Below, one piece after another: positions 61,129 through 64,000 of a stretch of 64,000 nt of DNA (positions are counted from its first letter, which is position 1; each line of letters starts with the position of its first letter). This DNA comes from Halobellus clavatus. GTDB lineage: Archaea; Halobacteriota; Halobacteria; Halobacteriales; Haloferacaceae. The notes below the pieces were generated by a model, which was not told the origin of the DNA, made no database searches, and worked only from the letters and a program-made list of their open reading frames with translations. The stretch is from NCBI RefSeq assembly GCF_900107195.1, contig NZ_FNPB01000012.1:1-64000 (forward strand), written 5' to 3'. The translations under genes and the position numbers were made by a program.

Positions 61129-61240
61129 GCTTCGAACGACATCGCGTCACTTGATGAAGGTATTGGCACTTCTACGTCAGCAGGACCGATCTTGTCGGAT
61201 GCATAAAGCCTAATTGTAAACCCCCTATTGGTAGCAGCAT

Positions 61241-63538
61241 ATGGCCCCGAATCCGGACACTGACGGGGACATTTGCGGCTTCGAAATCTCGGCAGGCACA
61301 GGATCTGGTCGTATCCTTGATTATGATGACGAAAACTGGGAGATCGTAGACGATTCTAAACGACGATGCCTTCGTCAACCAGTAGATAGTGGATTGACTG
61401 AATCCTGCTTTTGGCACGATCCTGTAGTGGGTGGTATTCCGGAACTTGAAAGCAGGCTTGACGATCCACAGAGAGTTGACGGGGCAACCTTTCAAGGGCT
61501 GGATAGCTCCCCCGAAAGTAAGTTAGATTTCAGTGGTTGGGGGCTGTATAACGTCACATTTAGCGGTTCGAGACTCTCTGATATATATTTCAATAAGACT
61601 GATATTAATGGGTCCGAGATCCGAACGGATCTTCGCGAGGCTACATTCGAGTTTGCGACACTGTCGGACTGTGAATTCAGAGAAGCAGAGCTTGCCGAGG
61701 CAGAATTTGATTTTAATTCTCCCAGTATTCTTCAGGACGCCGTATTCACTCGAGCAGAGCTTGATGGCACTGATTTCAGCGGCATCACATTTGAAGGCGA
61801 AATTGTTTTCGAGGGCGTATATGGTGACCAAACGAATTTCACAGCGACTACGATAACCACTGATCCCGTGTTTAATGATTCTAGGCTAACGGAGCCACAA
61901 TTCAACCGGGGCATAGTCGTTGGGGTCGATTTCCATCGCGCCGCTAGGTTGCACGATCCCAATTTCGAGAACGCAGACATCGATGGATGTGACTTTTCGG
62001 GGTTGAATCTTAATGAGATGACTGTTTCTAATGCTACTATAACGAATTCGGTTTTCAGCGACGTGGTGATTGAGAGTTCCGATGGCGACACCTCATTTTC
62101 CGGGGCTACCGTTGTGAATGTGAATTTTGATGGATGTGACTTTTCGAACACCGAGGCTGTTGACGCTGATAGTATGCTATTCGTCCGTTTCGCCAAGAAT
62201 CCAACATTCTCTGATCTCACATTCCTGAATATTAACTTACTGGGGATGACGTTTACAACCGATTCTGATACTGGTATGACATTTAACGGAACTCGTGCTG
62301 CCCTTCCTGTAGAGGAATTGCAAGGTGTCTTGGTTGATTCCAAACCACTTGACACGGTCCAGCGACGACTCAACGAACGGGAACCGGCAGCAGATGTGTC
62401 CTTCGACTCAAACACTGATATCTTGAGTTTTCGCTCCGAGATTGAAGGTGCCTACGAAGCACTCACAAATTGGACCCTTGATGATCTTCCACTAAGCAAT
62501 TTTAATAACGACGCAATTGAGAAAGGCGATCACTTCAAAGAGATTCCACCACTATACCTTCGCGGGGCAGGTGGCAGAGACGGAGATGAGTTTGAGAACA
62601 GCCGGCTACGCGACCTTACGATTCAAGATGCGGTTCTGCACCGCTCACGTTTCGAAGGTATAGAACTCTACGATGCGGATTTCAAGAAAACCCTCCTGCG
62701 GTCGGCTCAACTTGACTCAGTTCACCTACGCGGGGCAACGTTTGACGGTGGTGATCTTGGCGGTCTAACCGCGCAAAACGTTGGCATCCCCGAAACAACG
62801 TTCAATGACGTCTCAGTCAATCATAGTACGGTGTTCGGGGCTGAAGCGCCGTTTTGGTCAGCGGGTTTCTTATCAACATCTGATGATGTCGAGACGTTTT
62901 ATTTACGGGGCGAGATTGCTGCGATGAAGGCTGAGGGCACAGACGGGTCATATTGGTTAGGCGCGAGTAAAAATCTACCCAACGCTACCTCTGATGAGCA
63001 AGCTGAAGAACAGTATGAGCAGGTCAGTCAGCAGTACAAAAGACTTGAACAACTATTCGCTGATAACAACATCACCGACAGAGCAGCAGATTACTACTTC
63101 CGAAGCCAAGATGCACGACGGAAGAGCACGAGGGCATCACGACATCTAGGGAATATTCCGTCACTCCTGAAGAAGTTCGTCTATGGATACGGGGTTAGTC
63201 CGCGCAAGGTCGCGGGAAGTATTGCAGTGCTATGGTTTGTGTGGGCTCTGTTATTCTCCTTGGTTCCGCTTGGGCAGAGCCAGGCAGGCTATTTGATACT
63301 CCAAGACCCAATTACACCCTTGAGCGACTGGCTATTCGATTCGGAGTCCTATGCCACAATTTTCGCTATCCTCTGGGAACGAGCGTATTTTAGTGCTATA
63401 ACACTCTCATCTATCGGATACGGTGACCTAACCCCCATAACTCCTACAGGGCAATTCTTAGCAGCGGTTGAAGGATTTCTTGGAATGGTATTGGTTGTCC
63501 TGTTAGGGTACGTACTCGGGAACAAGGAAGCATGGTGA
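61241..63538 (+). CDS. Pentapeptide-repeat protein with C-terminal two-TM ion channel
   Basis: A 765-residue protein. Residues about 75-330 and 420-540 hold pentapeptide repeats (for instance DFSGWGLYNVTFSGSRLSD, ANIDGCDFSGLNLNEM-type phrases), which form a quadrilateral beta-helix. An N-terminal Cys/Trp segment and a helical region (about 570-640) follow. The C-terminus is a two-helix channel: VAGSIAVLWFVWALLFSL, pore helix and filter AITLSSIGYGDLTP, and a last helix (FLGMVLVVLLGYVLG). The filter is of K+-channel type. The beta-helix may be an intracellular sensor or scaffold. It begins just after the disrupted nuclease-like gene and is A+T-rich. Confidence 0.88.
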   Translation: MAPNPDTDGDICGFEISAGTGSGRILDYDDENWEIVDDSKRRCLRQPVDSGLTESCFWHDPVVGGIPELESRLDDPQRVDGATFQGLDSSPESKLDFSGWGLYNVTFSGSRLSDIYFNKTDINGSEIRTDLREATFEFATLSDCEFREAELAEAEFDFNSPSILQDAVFTRAELDGTDFSGITFEGEIVFEGVYGDQTNFTATTITTDPVFNDSRLTEPQFNRGIVVGVDFHRAARLHDPNFENADIDGCDFSGLNLNEMTVSNATITNSVFSDVVIESSDGDTSFSGATVVNVNFDGCDFSNTEAVDADSMLFVRFAKNPTFSDLTFLNINLLGMTFTTDSDTGMTFNGTRAALPVEELQGVLVDSKPLDTVQRRLNEREPAADVSFDSNTDILSFRSEIEGAYEALTNWTLDDLPLSNFNNDAIEKGDHFKEIPPLYLRGAGGRDGDEFENSRLRDLTIQDAVLHRSRFEGIELYDADFKKTLLRSAQLDSVHLRGATFDGGDLGGLTAQNVGIPETTFNDVSVNHSTVFGAEAPFWSAGFLSTSDDVETFYLRGEIAAMKAEGTDGSYWLGASKNLPNATSDEQAEEQYEQVSQQYKRLEQLFADNNITDRAADYYFRSQDARRKSTRASRHLGNIPSLLKKFVYGYGVSPRKVAGSIAVLWFVWALLFSLVPLGQSQAGYLILQDPITPLSDWLFDSESYATIFAILWERAYFSAITLSSIGYGDLTPITPTGQFLAAVEGFLGMVLVVLLGYVLGNKEAW

Positions 63539-63572
63539 AGAATTATACAGCGAGCACTGAAACGGTGCAAGT

Positions 63573-64000
63573 ATGGTGAAGATGGGCGATTCAGCTCTTG
63601 CTGAGCGTGTCAGGCGGCTAATCGCCCAAGAGTTTGATTATGTCAACGGTGTGTTTGAGGCTGATGACTATCTGCTAGTCGTCTTAGATCACCACGAGAC
63701 TGAGGGCTGGGCAGAGGAAGAAAGCCTGCCTGAGGCATATAATCACCGTGACGTTTATGTCCTTGAAGTGACCTCGGGAGGAAACATTCGTGTTTCCTCA
63801 GGGCCTCAAGGAGAGCCAATCCCAGATCAGATTCTGCTTGAAACTATCGGCACAATTGAAGACGTTGACCGCAATTTAGTTTCACAGATTGAGGATTTGA
63901 TATCAACATATCGTGAATTCGATGGGGAACGACAGGCAAAGGAACTTCATAATTGGATTCATCGCACCCGTCGGGACCTGCTCACAGCGTTCGCCGAGGA
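63573..64000 (+). CDS. Hypothetical protein, N-terminal part (runs off the window)
   Basis: Open from ATG at 63573 to the window edge, about 142 codons: MVKMGDSALAERVRRLIAQE, then LLVVLDHHETEGWAEEESLP, YVLEVTSGGNIRVSSGPQGE and ISTYREFDGERQAKELHNWI. It is acidic and helical, with no known motif so far. A second ATG (63582) is an alternative start. It begins 34 bases after the pentapeptide-channel gene on the same strand, so the two are probably cotranscribed and may work together. Confidence 0.6.
   Translation, partial: MVKMGDSALAERVRRLIAQEFDYVNGVFEADDYLLVVLDHHETEGWAEEESLPEAYNHRDVYVLEVTSGGNIRVSSGPQGEPIPDQILLETIGTIEDVDRNLVSQIEDLISTYREFDGERQAKELHNWIHRTRRDLLTAFAE

Overview
The window looks like chromosome from a halophilic archaeon (class Halobacteria). 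The evidence is the strongly acidic predicted proteins, a high-G+C core, archaeal-type genes (aIF1/SUI1, Orc1/Cdc6, PolB2, AdkA-type adenylate kinase, AglJ), TATA-like promoters with little or no leader, and Tat-type signal peptides. No species is assigned. Two textures alternate. The core (about 6.75-37.6 kb, and again about 46.2-54.5 kb) is G+C-rich with tightly packed genes. Visibly A+T-richer accessory stretches (1-6.7 kb, about 39.3-46.1 kb, 54.9-64 kb) hold glycosyltransferases, IS remnants, integrases, pseudogenes and small unknown genes.

Region by region. 1-325 is the end of an IS6-family element. 1.2-6.5 kb is a sugar island: a GT2 and two GT4 glycosyltransferases plus two alkaline-phosphatase-superfamily (sulfatase-like) enzymes, four of the five in one minus-strand run. 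It abuts a core GT2 and aglJ, the enzyme that starts N-glycan assembly on dolichol phosphate, so surface glycan building is the likely shared task. 9-15.6 kb carries small haloarchaeal genes, tRNA-Val(CAC), cobalamin adenosyltransferase with glutaredoxin, pyrF and an MFS transporter. 15.7-20.3 kb is mutS-mutL. 20.5-24.9 kb is a MoxR/DUF58/transglutaminase operon. 25-31 kb has aIF1, an S9-type peptidase, a membrane protein and a large hybrid sensor kinase.

31.1-37 kb is a DNA-replication/repair block. It holds a B-family polymerase of PolB2 type, overlapped by a small coiled-coil gene and a RecA-like protein without a Walker A lysine, then an Orc1/Cdc6 gene with a 20-bp perfect palindrome in its promoter, then a DUF5789-like gene overlapping adenylate kinase. 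37.7-41.3 kb is a graveyard: an integrase tail, hicB with a broken hicA, a broken second orc and a frameshifted IS6 transposase. 42-46.2 kb holds a metallophosphoesterase, a 7TM histidine kinase and a frameshifted lone receiver, between two direct copies of a roughly 70-bp repeat. 46.5-54.5 kb is a transport block: two APC permeases (one fused to two UspA domains), a lone UspA, TrkA and a K+ channel with RCK domains.

54.5-64 kb is again accessory. It has a Tat lipoprotein joining a beta-helix to a blue-copper domain, tRNA-3'-end-like repeats beside a tyrosine recombinase, three tiny genes in front of that recombinase, an IS5-type element that has split a gene, and a pentapeptide-repeat protein fused to a two-TM ion channel. 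The most unusual observations are the PolB2/RecA-like cassette with degenerate catalytic motifs, the palindrome at the orc promoter, the beta-helix/blue-copper fusion, the tiny-gene integrase cassette and the frameshifted receiver.
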